Positions 30,972 to 41,341 of a stretch of 64,000 nucleotides of DNA are shown here, in pieces. Under the pieces are notes generated by a model, which did not search any database, was not told the DNA's origin, and was given only the letters and a program-made list of their open reading frames with translations. Location of the stretch: NCBI RefSeq assembly GCF_030297595.1, contig NZ_AP028138.1, positions 992,001 through 1,056,000 on the forward strand, written 5' to 3'. The position numbers and the translations under genes are program-made. This stretch comes from Polynucleobacter sp. HIN7 (lineage in GTDB: Bacteria > Pseudomonadota > Gammaproteobacteria > Burkholderiales > Burkholderiaceae). The stretch's first letter is position 1. Each line of letters begins with the position of its first letter.

Positions 30972-32330
30972 CTACTTACGGCGTGGTTTTTCATCCTTGA
31001 CATAAGGGTTTGCCGCAGTACGGAACTCAATTCGCAAGGGGGTGCCGCGCAGCTCAAAGATCTCCCGAAAGCGCCCTTCGAGATAGCGTTTGTAGCTATC
31101 GGTAATCCCATGCAGTGCACTCCCATGAATAATCACGATTGGGGGGTTCATACCACCCTGATGGGCATAGCGAAGTTTGGGTCGACCCTTGGCCACCCGC
31201 TTGGGCTGCTGGTGTGCCACTGCATCGATCATGGCGCGGGTCAGTTTAGGGGTGGAGAGTTTCGCCATCGCAGCTTGGTAGGCCTTATCCACATCCTTAA
31301 ACAGCTCTTTGATCCCAAATCCTTTTTTAGCTGAGATGGGATGCACATTGGCAAAGTCTAGAAAGCGAAGCTTTTGGGCAATCTCAACCCGTGCACGTTC
31401 TTTCACATAGGCATCAATGCCATCCCATTTATTCACAGCTACTACTAATGCGCGCCCTGCTTCCACAATATAGCCAGCAATGTGTGCGTCTTGCTCCGAG
31501 ATATCCTGTTGGGCATCGAGCATCAAGATCACCACATTGGCATCGTTAATTGCTTGCAGAGTCTTAACCACCGAGAACTTTTCGATGGCTTCAAACACCT
31601 TGCCACGCCGGCGCAGCCCCGCGGTGTCAATTAAGACATAGGATTTGCCATTACGCTCAAACTCGACTTCAATGGCATCGCGCGTGGTGCCGGGAAGATC
31701 AAAAGCAATCACTCGATCTTCGCCAAGCAAAGTATTAATGAAGGTGGACTTGCCGACATTGGGTCGACCGACCACCGCAATCTTCATGGGTCGCGTGCCA
31801 TCGGCAACGGCAGCATCATCGGGCTCAGGTTCGGGGATCTGAAGCTGATCAAGAGCCTCTTCAATTAAAGCCCGCACTCCATCGCCGTGCGCAGAGGAAA
31901 TGGGCTCGGGTTGACCGAGACCCAGTTCATGAAAATCTGCGGTGACCACGCTAGCTGACATACCTTCGGTCTTATTCACTGCCAAGATCACCGGGCGTCC
32001 GGTCTTGCGCAAGAAATCCGCAATCACGCGATCCTGCGGTGCAAGTCCGAGTCGACCATCGACCAAAAAGATCACGAGGTCCGATTCAGCGACCGCTTGC
32101 TTGGTTTGCTTGGCCATCTGGGCCATGATGCCGGTCTTGGCAACGGGCTCAAAGCCGCCCGTATCAATGCAAATAAATTCACGATCCCCCACTCGACCGT
32201 TGCCATAGTGGCGATCGCGCGTGAGTCCAGGAAAATCCGCCACCAAGGCATCACGGGATTTGGTTAAGCGATTGAATAAGGTGGATTTGCCGACATTGGG
32301 TCGGCCCACGATGGCAATAACGGGTTTCAT
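30972..32330 (-). CDS. der: Der (EngA), double-domain ribosome-assembly GTPase
   Basis: Essential GTPase for 50S subunit maturation. The 452-residue protein has two G domains: the first G1 is [12 protein letters not shown] (residue 8 on) with DTGGFEP, the second is [12 protein letters not shown] with [10 protein letters not shown], then a C-terminal KH-like domain and basic tail KPRRK. It follows bamB by 12 nt, as in E. coli (yfgM-bamB-der). Confidence 0.98.
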   Translation of the reverse strand: MKPVIAIVGRPNVGKSTLFNRLTKSRDALVADFPGLTRDRHYGNGRVGDREFICIDTGGFEPVAKTGIMAQMAKQTKQAVAESDLVIFLVDGRLGLAPQDRVIADFLRKTGRPVILAVNKTEGMSASVVTADFHELGLGQPEPISSAHGDGVRALIEEALDQLQIPEPEPDDAAVADGTRPMKIAVVGRPNVGKSTFINTLLGEDRVIAFDLPGTTRDAIEVEFERNGKSYVLIDTAGLRRRGKVFEAIEKFSVVKTLQAINDANVVILMLDAQQDISEQDAHIAGYIVEAGRALVVAVNKWDGIDAYVKERARVEIAQKLRFLDFANVHPISAKKGFGIKELFKDVDKAYQAAMAKLSTPKLTRAMIDAVAHQQPKRVAKGRPKLRYAHQGGMNPPIVIIHGSALHGITDSYKRYLEGRFREIFELRGTPLRIEFRTAANPYVKDEKPRRK

Positions 32331-32342
32331 GAGTAATGGGTC

Positions 32343-33473
32343 TTAACGCGGGCGATACGCCGCAATCTTGCCACCTTGAGAAGCAATGATGATCACGCCC
32401 CCGGCTGCAATCGGTGCTGCTGTGACCGGTGAGCTGTCGTGACGAATACGCGAGACCATCTGACCACTATTTTGATTCAGAAGATGCACATAGCCTTGTT
32501 TATCACCCATCATCACCACGCGTCCAATCGCAAGTGGCTCACCAACATCACGCCAGGTTAACTGGGTGTTCTCCCAAACTTGCACACCATCGCTTGCACG
32601 GTAGGCATACACATGGGATTTTTCATTGGCAGCAAACACAAACTCGGTACTTTGGGTGGTACCGGTATAGCTTGAGAAGTCCTTCGACCACACTAAATTA
32701 CCGCTACGCAGTTCAGCGCAGCCGATCTTGCCCTGATACGAGACCACGCAAAGACGCCCCTCTTCTAAGCTGGGTCGACTGGTGACATCATTTAAGCGCT
32801 CAATCTCAGAGAAACCCTTGGGGAAGGAGACGGCCGATTCCCAGATGAGACCACCGTTGGAGAGCGCAAGCGCTCCAAAGCGACCACCCCCAAATCCAGT
32901 CACCACCGCATCATTACCCACCAGGAGCATTCCGTAGCCGACACGCAACGACAAAGGAGTCTGTTGTCGCTGATAGATCCAACGCCGCTTACCCGTCGCT
33001 GCGTCCAAACCAATGAAACGATGATCTAAGGTGCGGATTACGACCACCCCCGCCCCCACAATCGGATCGGAGAGCACCTCGCTACCAATCGGGGTCTTCC
33101 AAATATTTTTGCCCGACTCATCGTAACCGTAGGCATTGCCTTCCGCGCTCACCACAACCGTGGTCTTACCATCCGATCCTGGACCAATCGAGAGTTTCTC
33201 AGGAACACTAACTTCCCACACCACGCGTCCATTCTGAATATTTAATTTACTAAGGGTGCCACGCGCAGATGCCGCAAATACATGATCGCCAGCAACTACG
33301 GGGCGGAAGTTCGCGGGTATCGAACTGCCTACATTGGTTGACCAAACCTCAGCAAGCTCGACTTGATTTCTAACATTGACGAGCTCAGCGGGTTTGCGAA
33401 CTTTAGACGAGCCAGAACAAGCAATCAATGCAAGTGAAAGTGATGCAATGAGTCCCCAGCGCAAAACTTGCAC
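32343..33473 (-). CDS. bamB: BamB, outer-membrane assembly lipoprotein
   Basis: Beta-propeller lipoprotein of the BAM complex that inserts outer-membrane proteins. The 376-residue precursor has a lipoprotein signal with lipobox LIAC (about residue 20), then PQQ-like blades such as GRVVWEVSVPEK, GKRRWIYQRQQTPLS and SGVQVWENTQ-type repeats. It starts at GTG 33473, sharing one base with the stop of the YfgM-like gene. Exported to the inner leaflet of the outer membrane. Confidence 0.95.
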   Translation of the reverse strand: MQVLRWGLIASLSLALIACSGSSKVRKPAELVNVRNQVELAEVWSTNVGSSIPANFRPVVAGDHVFAASARGTLSKLNIQNGRVVWEVSVPEKLSIGPGSDGKTTVVVSAEGNAYGYDESGKNIWKTPIGSEVLSDPIVGAGVVVIRTLDHRFIGLDAATGKRRWIYQRQQTPLSLRVGYGMLLVGNDAVVTGFGGGRFGALALSNGGLIWESAVSFPKGFSEIERLNDVTSRPSLEEGRLCVVSYQGKIGCAELRSGNLVWSKDFSSYTGTTQSTEFVFAANEKSHVYAYRASDGVQVWENTQLTWRDVGEPLAIGRVVMMGDKQGYVHLLNQNSGQMVSRIRHDSSPVTAAPIAAGGVIIIASQGGKIAAYRPR

Positions 33474-34126
33474 TACATACCCCCTACGGCATCAATCTTC
33501 ACTTTCAACAAACCACGTGCGTCCTCTGGAAAGGCTTTATCACTTTGCATCGCCTTCATCGCCTTGAGGTACTCGGTGCGGGCCTCCGGAATCTTCTTTT
33601 GCACCAAATACCAATCGCCACGGCGCTCAATCCATAAAGGCTCAAATCCTTTGACGGCTTTTTCTTTAAGGAGTTGATCGGCCTCTTTCAGGCTGGCTTC
33701 CGTTCCTTGATCAATCAGAAGTCCTAAAAGACGCAATTGCGCCAGCGCCCGAAACGAATCATCACTGGCTTTATTGGCGGTCCACTTCAAATACGCTTGT
33801 GCTTTTGCAGCATCATTGCTGTCCATCGCAATCTTGGCAGCCACGAGGTTGCCCATTGCGGCATAGGTGGTACCGCCGTATTTCTTTTGCAGATCATCGG
33901 CGGCGAGATAGGTTTTGTCCTTCTCGTTCTTCGTGACTGCATTAATCAGGGTCTCGTACAACTTACCCGCGTCGGCAGCTTGGCTGCGCTGATACCAGCC
34001 CCAAAGATTGAAAGCGGCATAGGCGAGCAATGCCACGGTAATGACACCGATGATGAAATTGCCATAGCGGGCCCAAAACGATTTAAGGTTCGCTAGGTTC
34101 TCTTGTTCTTCGAGGTCAAGTGCCAT
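33473..34126 (-). CDS. YfgM-like tetratricopeptide membrane protein
   Basis: A 217-residue protein with a cytoplasmic N-terminus (ALDLEEQENLANLKSFW), a single membrane helix (GNFIIGVITVALLAYAAFNLWGW) and periplasmic TPR-like helices (LKSFW and KWTANKASDDSFRALAQLRLLG among them). This is the TPR_21/YfgM family, an ancillary SecYEG-associated chaperone in E. coli. The gene order hisS-yfgM-bamB-der is the same as in E. coli. Confidence 0.88.
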   Translation of the reverse strand: MALDLEEQENLANLKSFWARYGNFIIGVITVALLAYAAFNLWGWYQRSQAADAGKLYETLINAVTKNEKDKTYLAADDLQKKYGGTTYAAMGNLVAAKIAMDSNDAAKAQAYLKWTANKASDDSFRALAQLRLLGLLIDQGTEASLKEADQLLKEKAVKGFEPLWIERRGDWYLVQKKIPEARTEYLKAMKAMQSDKAFPEDARGLLKVKIDAVGGM

Positions 34127-34176
34127 TCCAATACTGCTTTCTTCAATTGTTCAAACGCTTATTTTATGCTTTATGG

Positions 34177-35463
34177 CTAGGAATCCACTAAAGCATCCAC
34201 CACGGCCACCAATAAGCCAGAGAGTGGCACGGCATGTTGCGCACCGGTGCCACGCAGATTCTTTAATTGCGCTTCATCACGAGCGAGTTCATCGGGGCCA
34301 ATAATCAGAGCCAATTGCGCACCGCTGGCATCCGCTTTCTTCATTTGAGATTTAAAGCTTGCACTCTGCCCATCGGGTGGGCAATGCAAAATCACATCGA
34401 CTCCAGCGCTTCGCAGCGCCTCTGCCGCAATCATTGCCTGTACTAGAGTATCGCCGCCTTGATGCAAGACATACACATCGCATACGGGTTCACTAGCGGG
34501 AGTACTTTCCGAGATCGCCATCAGATCGAGTACGCGCTCCATGCCCATCGCCCAACCGCAGGCTGGGGCACTTTTACCACCCATCCGCTCCATCAAGGGG
34601 TCGTAGCGACCACCGCCGGCGATCGTACCCTGGGCACCCAATGCCTCAGTGGTCCACTCAAACACGGTCAGGTTGTAATAGTCTAAGCCACGCACCAGAC
34701 GTGGATTGATCTTAAATGGGATGTTGTTGGCCTTTAGAAGCGTTTGTACTGCTTCAAAGTGAGCTAATGACTCTGAACCCAAAAACTCCAAGAGTTTGGG
34801 GGCGCCCTCAATGAGAGCCTGCATTGCTGGATTCTTCGAATCCAAGATCCGCAGTGGATTGGTTTGCAAACGCCGCTGCGAGTCCTCATCCAATTGTGCG
34901 TGGTGTTGCGTAAAGTAATCGACGAGTGCTTGGCGATGCGCAGCGCGCTCTGGTGCCTCACCTAGAGAATTGAGCTCCAAACGCACGCCTTGCAAACCCA
35001 GTTCATCCCACAGGCGTTGGCCCATCAAGATGATCTCGGCATCGATGTCTGGGCCTGCAAATCCCAGTGCCTCAATCCCAAATTGATGAAACTGGCGATA
35101 GCGTCCACGCTGTGGGCGCTCATGCCGAAACATGGGTCCCGTGTACCAAAGCCGTTTGGGGCCGTCATAAATTAAATTGTGTTCAATCGTGGCGCGCACG
35201 ACCGCTGCCGTTCCCTCGGGGCGCAATGTGAGTTGTTCACCATTGAGTCGATCTTCAAAGGAGTACATCTCCTTCTCGACAATATCAGTCACCTCACCGA
35301 TACCGCGCTGGAACAGTGCGGTGGCTTCCACAATGGGTGTCCGAATCTGTTCATAGCCGTAGGCTCGAGTCAGATCCGCTAAGGTGCGCTCGAGATAAGA
35401 CCAAGCTGCTGCATCCTTAGGCAGCAGATCGTTCATGCCGCGGATGGCATTAATTTTTTGCAT
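34177..35463 (-). CDS. hisS: HisS, histidyl-tRNA synthetase
   Basis: Charges tRNA-His. The 428-residue class II synthetase shows motif 1 near [15 protein letters not shown], the [13 protein letters not shown] segment, motif 2 [20 protein letters not shown] (in part), the His-specific [12 protein letters not shown] and motif 3 [14 protein letters not shown]-terminal anticodon-binding domain follows. Its start overlaps the end of ispG by 14 nt. This is the catalytic enzyme; hisZ at 25935-27110 is the paralogue. Confidence 0.98.
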   Translation of the reverse strand: MQKINAIRGMNDLLPKDAAAWSYLERTLADLTRAYGYEQIRTPIVEATALFQRGIGEVTDIVEKEMYSFEDRLNGEQLTLRPEGTAAVVRATIEHNLIYDGPKRLWYTGPMFRHERPQRGRYRQFHQFGIEALGFAGPDIDAEIILMGQRLWDELGLQGVRLELNSLGEAPERAAHRQALVDYFTQHHAQLDEDSQRRLQTNPLRILDSKNPAMQALIEGAPKLLEFLGSESLAHFEAVQTLLKANNIPFKINPRLVRGLDYYNLTVFEWTTEALGAQGTIAGGGRYDPLMERMGGKSAPACGWAMGMERVLDLMAISESTPASEPVCDVYVLHQGGDTLVQAMIAAEALRSAGVDVILHCPPDGQSASFKSQMKKADASGAQLALIIGPDELARDEAQLKNLRGTGAQHAVPLSGLLVAVVDALVDS

Positions 35464-36736
35464 GGTAATTGGCTTTAACGTACTCGTCGACGATTAGTTG
35501 AAATTCTTCGGCGATGCCCTCACCGCGTAGGGTCTTGACCTTCACACCATCGACAAAGACCGGTGCTGCGGGGCTCTCACCAGTGCCTGGTAGAGAGATA
35601 CCGATATTGGCATGCTTACTCTCGCCTGGGCCATTGACGATACAACCCATCACTGCCACGTTCATATTCTCCACGCCTGGATGGGTTTTCTTCCATACTG
35701 GCATTTGTTGACGCAGATACGATTGAATCTTGGCAGCCAGTTCTTGGAAGGTGGTGCTCGTAGTGCGACCGCATCCAGGACAAGCAATTACCATCGGCGT
35801 GAAATTGCGCAATCCCATGGTTTGCAAGATCTCTTGCCCGACAATCACCTCATTCTCACGCGGCGCACCAGGATCAGGTGTTAAGGAGATACGAATGGTG
35901 TCACCAATTCCTTCTTGTAAGAGCACTGCAAGTGCAGCAGTTGATGCCACGATGCCTTTGCTACCCATGCCTGCTTCCGTGAGTCCGAGATGCAGAGAGT
36001 AATCACAACGTCTGGCGAGATCGCGATAGACCGCAATTAAATCTTGCACACCGCTCACTTTGCACGAGAGCGTAATCTGATTAGGGTTCATGCCGAGCTC
36101 AACCGCTTTACTCGCTGATTGCAAAGCCGACTGAATCAAGGCTTCAATCATCACCTCTTGAGAGGTTTTGGGAGTGGCCAGCTTGGCGTTCTCATCCATG
36201 ATCTGCGCTAGCAGATCTTGATCGAGACTGCCCCAGTTCACCCCAATCCGAATTGGCTTGTCGTAATGGCAAGCTGCCTCGATCATTTGCGCGAATTGCG
36301 GGTCCCGCTTAGCGCCCTTACCCACATTACCGGGATTAATACGGTACTTCGATAAGGTCTTGGCGCAATCGGGATAATCTTTGAGTAAGGCGTGGCCGTT
36401 GTAATGAAAGTCACCGATCAGTGGCACCTTCACATCCATCTTATCGAGTTGCTCGCGAATATAGGGCACTTGTGCTGCGGCTTCAGGGGTGTTCACGGTA
36501 ATACGCACCAGTTCCGATCCGGCACGCGCCAACTCCTTTACCTGAATCGCGGTTGCAATCGCATCCTCGGTATCGGTATTGGTCATCGATTGCACCCGCA
36601 CCGGGGCATCTCCACCAACTGTGACGCGGTTATCGCCCCACGCCACCACCGACTGGCGCGATAGGCGGCGCGGTAATGGTCCGAGGGGTAATGGTGGCAA
36701 ACAGCCTGGCTCGATCTTATTCATCATGGCATCCAA
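35450..36736 (-). CDS. ispG: IspG (GcpE), HMBPP synthase
   Basis: 4Fe-4S flavodoxin/ferredoxin-dependent enzyme converting MEcPP to HMBPP in the MEP isoprenoid pathway. The 428-residue protein has an N-terminal TIM barrel ([13 protein letters not shown]) and a C-terminal Fe-S domain with the Cys ligands in ACPGCGRTT and [10 protein letters not shown]. The length above E. coli's 372 residues is normal for the betaproteobacterial form. No RodZ-type gene lies between rlmN and ispG, unlike E. coli. Confidence 0.97.
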   Translation of the reverse strand: MDAMMNKIEPGCLPPLPLGPLPRRLSRQSVVAWGDNRVTVGGDAPVRVQSMTNTDTEDAIATAIQVKELARAGSELVRITVNTPEAAAQVPYIREQLDKMDVKVPLIGDFHYNGHALLKDYPDCAKTLSKYRINPGNVGKGAKRDPQFAQMIEAACHYDKPIRIGVNWGSLDQDLLAQIMDENAKLATPKTSQEVMIEALIQSALQSASKAVELGMNPNQITLSCKVSGVQDLIAVYRDLARRCDYSLHLGLTEAGMGSKGIVASTAALAVLLQEGIGDTIRISLTPDPGAPRENEVIVGQEILQTMGLRNFTPMVIACPGCGRTTSTTFQELAAKIQSYLRQQMPVWKKTHPGVENMNVAVMGCIVNGPGESKHANIGISLPGTGESPAAPVFVDGVKVKTLRGEGIAEEFQLIVDEYVKANYHAKN

Positions 36737-36745
36737 TTGCGTTCA

Positions 36746-37900
36746 TTATCGTCCCTGAAACTGAATCACCTGCTCATTGAGTGCTTGCATGCGCTCCGCG
36801 CGGCGGGTTCGATCAATCACATCGCCTGCCAACTGGCCGCAGGCAGCCGCAATATCGTCACCGCGGGTCTTACGCACGGTGGTTACTAAATCAGCGTCTT
36901 GCAAAATTTGGGCAAACTGTTTGACGCGCTCTGCGGGTGAACGCTTGAGGCCCGAGGCTGGAAATGGGTTAAAGGGAATGAGATTTAATTTGCAACGCAA
37001 GCCCTTTAAGAGTTTGATTAGCTCTTTGGCATGCTGGTCTTGGTCATTGACGCCATCGAGCATGCAGTACTCAAAGGTAATAAAGTCGCGCGGTGCAAAT
37101 GGTAAGTAGCGATCGCACGCGGCAATCAGTTCTTTTAAGGGGTATTTTTGATTCAGTGGCACGAGCTCATCGCGCAGAGCGTCGTTCGGTGCGTGCAAGG
37201 ATACAGCGAGAGCCACTGGGCAATCCTGGGCCAAGCGATCCATCATGGGCACCACACCCGAGGTTGAGACAGTCACGCGACGGCGCGAGAGTCCATAGGC
37301 GTGATCGTCGAGCATCAAACGCAATGCCACGAGCACCGCATCGTAGTTGAGCAAAGGCTCGCCCATGCCCATCATCACCACATTCGTAATCACACGACCC
37401 TGTGCTTGCTCCGCACAATCCTCATCCAGCCTGCGAATCGCAAGCGGATCCTCGCGCAAATGATGCTCGGCAAACCAGAGTTGTCCAATAATCTCGGCCG
37501 GGGTCAGATTACGAGCAAAGCCTTGGTGACCAGTGGAACAAAATCGGCAATTGACTGCACAACCCGCTTGGGAGGAGATACACAATGTGCCGCGATCATC
37601 CTCTGGGATGTACACCATCTCAACGGCATTACCTGCCCCAACATCCAATAACCACTTGCGGGTACCGTCACCGGCCTTCATATCCTGGATGACTGGCAGG
37701 CTAATGACTTCTGCTTCTTCTGCGAGTTGATGACGAAAGGATTTAGCCAGATCGGTCATCAGCGCCACGTCAGAGACGCCACGCTGATGAACCCACTGCA
37801 AAAGTTGCTTGGCCCGAAAGGGCTTCTCATTTAGTCCCGCAACGTACTCTGCCATCTTGGCAGCATCAAAATTGAGTAAGTTCGTGCGGCTTGAATTCAA
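36746..37900 (-). CDS. rlmN: RlmN, dual-specificity 23S rRNA/tRNA adenine-C2 methyltransferase
   Basis: Radical-SAM enzyme that makes m2A2503 in 23S rRNA and m2A37 in some tRNAs. The 384-residue protein has the CX3CX2C cluster in [13 protein letters not shown] (three Cys) and the GEPLLN motif, and the mechanistic Cys near the C-terminus ([16 protein letters not shown]). The gene lies 7 nt after ndk in the same operon and 9 nt before ispG. Confidence 0.97.
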   Translation of the reverse strand: MNSSRTNLLNFDAAKMAEYVAGLNEKPFRAKQLLQWVHQRGVSDVALMTDLAKSFRHQLAEEAEVISLPVIQDMKAGDGTRKWLLDVGAGNAVEMVYIPEDDRGTLCISSQAGCAVNCRFCSTGHQGFARNLTPAEIIGQLWFAEHHLREDPLAIRRLDEDCAEQAQGRVITNVVMMGMGEPLLNYDAVLVALRLMLDDHAYGLSRRRVTVSTSGVVPMMDRLAQDCPVALAVSLHAPNDALRDELVPLNQKYPLKELIAACDRYLPFAPRDFITFEYCMLDGVNDQDQHAKELIKLLKGLRCKLNLIPFNPFPASGLKRSPAERVKQFAQILQDADLVTTVRKTRGDDIAAACGQLAGDVIDRTRRAERMQALNEQVIQFQGR

Positions 37901-37907
37901 TGGTGAA

Positions 37908-38333
37908 TTAACGTGCGTAGATGTTCATGCCGGGGAAGAAAAAGGCGACTTCCACTGCAGCGGTCTCTGGTGCATCGGAACCATGCACGGCATTAGCATC
38001 AATGCTATCTGCAAAGTCAGCGCGGATCGTGCCCTTGTCGGCTTTCTTGGGATCGGTCGCACCCATCAGCTCACGATTTTTGGCAATCGCGTTCTCACCT
38101 TCAAGTACCTGAATCATCACCGGACCTGAGATCATGAAGCTCACGAGGTCTTTGAAGAAAGGACGCTCTTTATGCACGGCATAGAACTGCTCAGCTTCAT
38201 TTTTTGAGAGGTGCGCCATTTTGGCGGCGACGATCTTCAAACCAGCCTGCTCAAAACGAGCATAGATTTGGCCAATCACGTTCTTCGCGACTGCGTCAGG
38301 TTTGATGATGGATAAGGTGCGCTGAATTGCCAT
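37908..38333 (-). CDS. ndk: Ndk, nucleoside diphosphate kinase
   Basis: Phosphate transfer among nucleoside tri- and diphosphates. Start set at ATG 38333, preceded by GGAG, giving 141 residues; the frame stays open further 5' but that part is not family-like. The catalytic His is in NAVHGSD and the N-terminus [18 protein letters not shown] is canonical. First gene of the long run ndk-rlmN-ispG-hisS, and divergent from the Bax-inhibitor-1 gene across 269 nt. Confidence 0.98.
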   Translation of the reverse strand: MAIQRTLSIIKPDAVAKNVIGQIYARFEQAGLKIVAAKMAHLSKNEAEQFYAVHKERPFFKDLVSFMISGPVMIQVLEGENAIAKNRELMGATDPKKADKGTIRADFADSIDANAVHGSDAPETAAVEVAFFFPGMNIYAR

Positions 38334-38550
38334 GCAAAAACTCCAGTGAGGTTGTATGAAACGGTTTTTCGGTTTTATTGAATCATTTGTCAGCAATACT
38401 CGGTATTGCGATGCGAAATTATACGTTGTTTTTAGGGTTTTATCCCCGATTCCGACCCCTAAGCCATTGAATTTCTTAGGTATATCACCAAAAGACCCTA
38501 ATGCCAGCGACCTTCCTGTCACAAAGGTCTTGATTTTTATATGTTTTGTC

Positions 38551-38556
38551 TATACT
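38551..38556 (+). promoter_or_regulatory. -10 box of the Bax-inhibitor-1 gene
   Basis: TATACT at 38551-38556. The best -35 match, TTGATT at 38530-38535, leaves a short 15-nt spacer. Transcription would start near 38563, giving a roughly 40-nt leader that contains a dyad (next entry). The rest of the 269-nt gap to ndk holds no convincing gene. Confidence 0.4.
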
Positions 38557-38567
38557 TGGTGACTATC

Positions 38568-38584
38568 AAGTCCATGTTGGACTT
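38568..38584. other. Leader hairpin upstream of the Bax-inhibitor-1 RBS
   Basis: Perfect inverted repeat with arms AAGTCCA and TGGACTT around TGT, ending 5 nt before the AAGGAG ribosome binding site at 38590-38595. If transcription starts near 38563, this would be a 5'-terminal RNA stem that may stabilise the mRNA. It could instead be a protein-binding dyad just downstream of the promoter. Confidence 0.45.
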
Positions 38585-38602
38585 ACTTTAAGGAGCTACT
38601 CA

Positions 38603-39304
38603 ATGAGTGATCTGAATTCGTATGGTTTTGGTCGTGGTGCTGCAGTTGCAACTGCCCAATCCCGTAACCGTGTCCTAAGAAACACCTACGCCCTCTTGGC
38701 ACTCTCCATGGTGCCTACCGTGATTGGTGCGTGGCTGGGTGTGGCCATGGGCTTTACCTTCTTTGAAGGTAGTCCATTTATGGGCGCAATTTTGTTCTTG
38801 GCCGTTGCCTTTGGTTTCTTCTGGGCAATTGAGAAGAACAAAGATACCGGTATGGGCGTCGTGCTCTTGCTGGCGTTTACCTTCTTTATGGGCGTGATGC
38901 TCTCTCGCTTGATCGGCATGACCCTAGGTAGCTACAGCAATGGCGCTGCTCTTATCATGGGTGCCTTTGGTGGCACAGCTGCAATCTTCACCGTGATGGC
39001 GTCGATTGCCACGGTCTCCAAGAAAGACTTCTCGGGCATGGGCAAGTTCCTGTTCGTAGGTGTCATTCTGTTGATCTTGGCTTCCTTGGCCAACATCTGG
39101 TTGCAGATCCCTGCCCTGATGCTCACCTTGATGGTTGTAGCAATTGCCATCTTCTCCGCGTTCATCTTAGTGGATGTGCAGCGCGTGGTTAATGGTGGTG
39201 AGACCAACTACATCATTGCAACCTTGGGCATCTACCTAAGCATCTACAACATTTTCTCCAACCTCTTGGCTCTTCTAGGCATCTTTGGTGGAGACCGCGA
39301 CTAA
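38603..39304 (+). CDS. Bax inhibitor-1 / YccA family membrane protein
   Basis: Start placed at ATG 38603 with a strong AAGGAG RBS, giving 233 residues; an upstream in-frame ATG at 38546 lacks support. It has about seven hydrophobic helices (for example VLLLAFTFFMGVMLS, LIMGAFGGTAAIFTVMASIA, FLFVGVILLILASLANI, LTLMVVAIAIFSAFILVD) and the BI-1 signature in the last third (ILVDVQRVVNGGETNYI). YccA of E. coli interacts with FtsH/HflKC, which is encoded elsewhere in this window. Confidence 0.92.
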   Translation: MSDLNSYGFGRGAAVATAQSRNRVLRNTYALLALSMVPTVIGAWLGVAMGFTFFEGSPFMGAILFLAVAFGFFWAIEKNKDTGMGVVLLLAFTFFMGVMLSRLIGMTLGSYSNGAALIMGAFGGTAAIFTVMASIATVSKKDFSGMGKFLFVGVILLILASLANIWLQIPALMLTLMVVAIAIFSAFILVDVQRVVNGGETNYIIATLGIYLSIYNIFSNLLALLGIFGGDRD

Positions 39305-39329
39305 TAGCAACATCTTCATGCGGTAACTT

Positions 39330-39355
39330 AGGGCGCTGCGGCGCCCTTTTTATTT
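39330..39355 (+). terminator. Rho-independent terminator of the Bax-inhibitor-1 gene
   Basis: A GC-rich stem, arms AGGGCGC and GCGCCCT with loop TGCG (39330-39347), is followed by a T-run (TTTTTATTT). It overlaps the last codons of the convergent peroxiredoxin gene. Good hairpin plus U-tract on the plus strand only. It is the clearest intrinsic terminator in the window. Confidence 0.85.
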
Positions 39356-39907
39356 CTTGCTCTTCAAATAATCCAATACCCAAGTAGGATCACTATCACT
39401 TGGGAAGATTGGGTAATGTACTGCCTCAATATGCCCATCATTGGTAATCAGGGTCACGCGTTTGAGTAAGGTCATCCCTGCCGCTACAAAGGTTGGCAAG
39501 TTGAGCGCCTGCTGGAACTGATACTGCTCATCACTGAGCACCTGAAATGGCAAATGCAAACGGGTAGCCATCTCGCGTTGGTAATCCGTACTCTGCACAC
39601 TGAGGCCATACACATTGGTATTTAAGGCTTGGAGTTCTTGATAGTGATCACGATAAGCACAGCTTTGGGGTGTGCAGCCACGCGCGCCTGGGATTTGATC
39701 CCACCCTTCGGGCAATGACACATTAGGCTGCCCGGTCATGGGGTAGCAATAAATGACTGTGCGCCCGGGTAGTTGTGAGAGGTTCACCATCGATCCATCG
39801 GTTGCTAATAAAGCAACATTCGGCAAAGCCATGCCGACCAAATGATTGCACGCCCCATCGTCTTTGGGAACGGGTAAATCAGTCGGTAGCTGGTTGAGGT
39901 TGGTCAT
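39350..39907 (-). CDS. Peroxiredoxin (PrxQ/BCP-like)
   Basis: A 185-residue redoxin of the AhpC/TSA family. The active-site segment GARGCTPQSCAYRDHY carries a peroxidatic Cys and a second Cys five residues later, the spacing found in PrxQ/BCP (GCTxExC). This would be an atypical two-Cys peroxidase reducing hydroperoxides with thioredoxin. The N-terminus is rich in redox-fold features (PNVALLATDGSMVNLSQLPG, in part). It is convergent with the Bax-inhibitor-1 gene. Confidence 0.85.
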   Translation of the reverse strand: MTNLNQLPTDLPVPKDDGACNHLVGMALPNVALLATDGSMVNLSQLPGRTVIYCYPMTGQPNVSLPEGWDQIPGARGCTPQSCAYRDHYQELQALNTNVYGLSVQSTDYQREMATRLHLPFQVLSDEQYQFQQALNLPTFVAAGMTLLKRVTLITNDGHIEAVHYPIFPSDSDPTWVLDYLKSKK

Positions 39908-39947
39908 GGGGAATCTAATCGATGAACCCTATCAGAATACCTAACTT

Positions 39948-41324
39948 TTATCCCAGTCGATCAAACACCGCAATCGATTCAATGTGCGAGGTGTGAGGGA
40001 ACATATTGATGATCCCTGCTTTACTCAGGGTGTAATTGAGTTCGTGCGTCAGAATCGCTGCATCACGTGCCAGTGTTTTGGGATTGCATGACACATAGAC
40101 AATGCGTTTCGGTAGCGCTGTTGTTGGCAGATCTTGCATCGCCTTACAAATCTCCATAGCGCCCTCACGCGGTGGGTCAATCAGCCATTTATCGGCCCTG
40201 CCCCAGACATTGAGATCAGAGGCCGTGATCTCAAAGAGATTGCTCTGACTAAATTGGGTTTTGTGATCGAGTTGGTTATGCCGAGCATTTTGCAAGGCAC
40301 GCTGAGTTAGGGTCTTACTACCCTCAATGCCAAGCACTTCCTTGGCTAGGGTTGCAATGGGCAGTGTGAAGTTATCAATGCCACAAAAGAGATCAATCAC
40401 ACGATCACTCGCCTGGATATCCAGTAATGCAATGGCTTTACTGATGAGCACTTGATTAACTGCATGATTAACTTGGGTGAAGTCTGTCGGCAGAAACGGC
40501 AAGGTGACCCCGAACTCTGGCAAGGTATAGCTCAGGGACTGCTCAGTGGGATAAAACGGTTTGGCGCTCTCAGGCCCTTGGGGCTGTAACCAAATACCAA
40601 CTTGATGATGTTTGGCAAATGATTCCAGATTCTTGAGATCGGTGGGTGTCAGCGGTAGTAAATGCCGAATCACTAAGGCAATTTGAGTGACGCCCGGTTG
40701 GTTTGTGTCTTCTCCAACAGCAAACTCGATTTGCGGAACGCGATCCCGGATACTAAGTGAGCCCACCAGTTCCCGCATCGGTACCAAGAGATCGGAGATT
40801 CGCTTGGGGATGACTTCGCAGGTCAGCATATCCGCCACATAACTACTGTTGTGCTCATGAAAACCCACCAAGATCGTGCCCTTCTTAATCGAGCGATCGA
40901 TCACACTCAAGCGTCCACGGTGGCGATAGTGCCAAGCGGGTCCTGCAATTGGTCGTAGGATCTCCTGGGGCTTAATCCGTCCGATATGCCACAGATCATC
41001 CTCTAAAACTCGCTGCTTCATTGCAATCTGAGCCGCAAAATCCAGATGCTGCATGCTGCACCCTCCGCAGGTCCCAAAATAGGTGCAGCGAGGTGTGGTG
41101 CGATAGACCGCCGGTTTAATCAGCTCATGAAGTTTGGCTTTGGCAAAACGCGCTTTCTCCCGCGTGATGGTGTAAGTCACTTGCTCGGTAGGCAATGCTC
41201 CCCGTATAAAAAGTACTTTGCCACCCTCTTCATTCGATTGCCGTGCGACGCCTTGTGCATCGAGATCCAAAGAGTCAATCGTAACGATCGGAGATGCTTT
41301 TGGCATCGGTGCTTCCGTACTCAT
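39948..41324 (-). CDS. rlmD: RlmD, 23S rRNA (uracil-5-)-methyltransferase
   Basis: SAM-dependent methyltransferase with a 4Fe-4S cluster that makes m5U1939. The 458-residue protein has a TRAM domain at the N-terminus (LDLDAQGVARQSNEEGGKVLF, in part), Fe-S cysteines CTYFGTCGGCSMQHL, a Rossmann domain DLFCGIDNFTLP, the catalytic-site segment IDPPREGA and the terminal nucleophile Cys in VYVSCNPKTLARD. The DLFCGIDNF sequence has Ile where many have Gly/Val; otherwise intact. Confidence 0.94.
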   Translation of the reverse strand: MSTEAPMPKASPIVTIDSLDLDAQGVARQSNEEGGKVLFIRGALPTEQVTYTITREKARFAKAKLHELIKPAVYRTTPRCTYFGTCGGCSMQHLDFAAQIAMKQRVLEDDLWHIGRIKPQEILRPIAGPAWHYRHRGRLSVIDRSIKKGTILVGFHEHNSSYVADMLTCEVIPKRISDLLVPMRELVGSLSIRDRVPQIEFAVGEDTNQPGVTQIALVIRHLLPLTPTDLKNLESFAKHHQVGIWLQPQGPESAKPFYPTEQSLSYTLPEFGVTLPFLPTDFTQVNHAVNQVLISKAIALLDIQASDRVIDLFCGIDNFTLPIATLAKEVLGIEGSKTLTQRALQNARHNQLDHKTQFSQSNLFEITASDLNVWGRADKWLIDPPREGAMEICKAMQDLPTTALPKRIVYVSCNPKTLARDAAILTHELNYTLSKAGIINMFPHTSHIESIAVFDRLG

Positions 41325-41341
41325 TCTGAACGAGATGGATG

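Noticed and set aside
38334..38522. N-terminal extension of ndk
   Set aside because: Not related to Ndk, and a good RBS precedes ATG 38333.
38356..38562. A 68-residue plus-strand ORF with a GAGG before the ATG in the ndk/Bax-inhibitor-1 gap
   Set aside because: It overlaps the promoter region of the downstream gene, has no recognisable domain and ends in a Phe/Tyr-rich stretch. I consider it chance.
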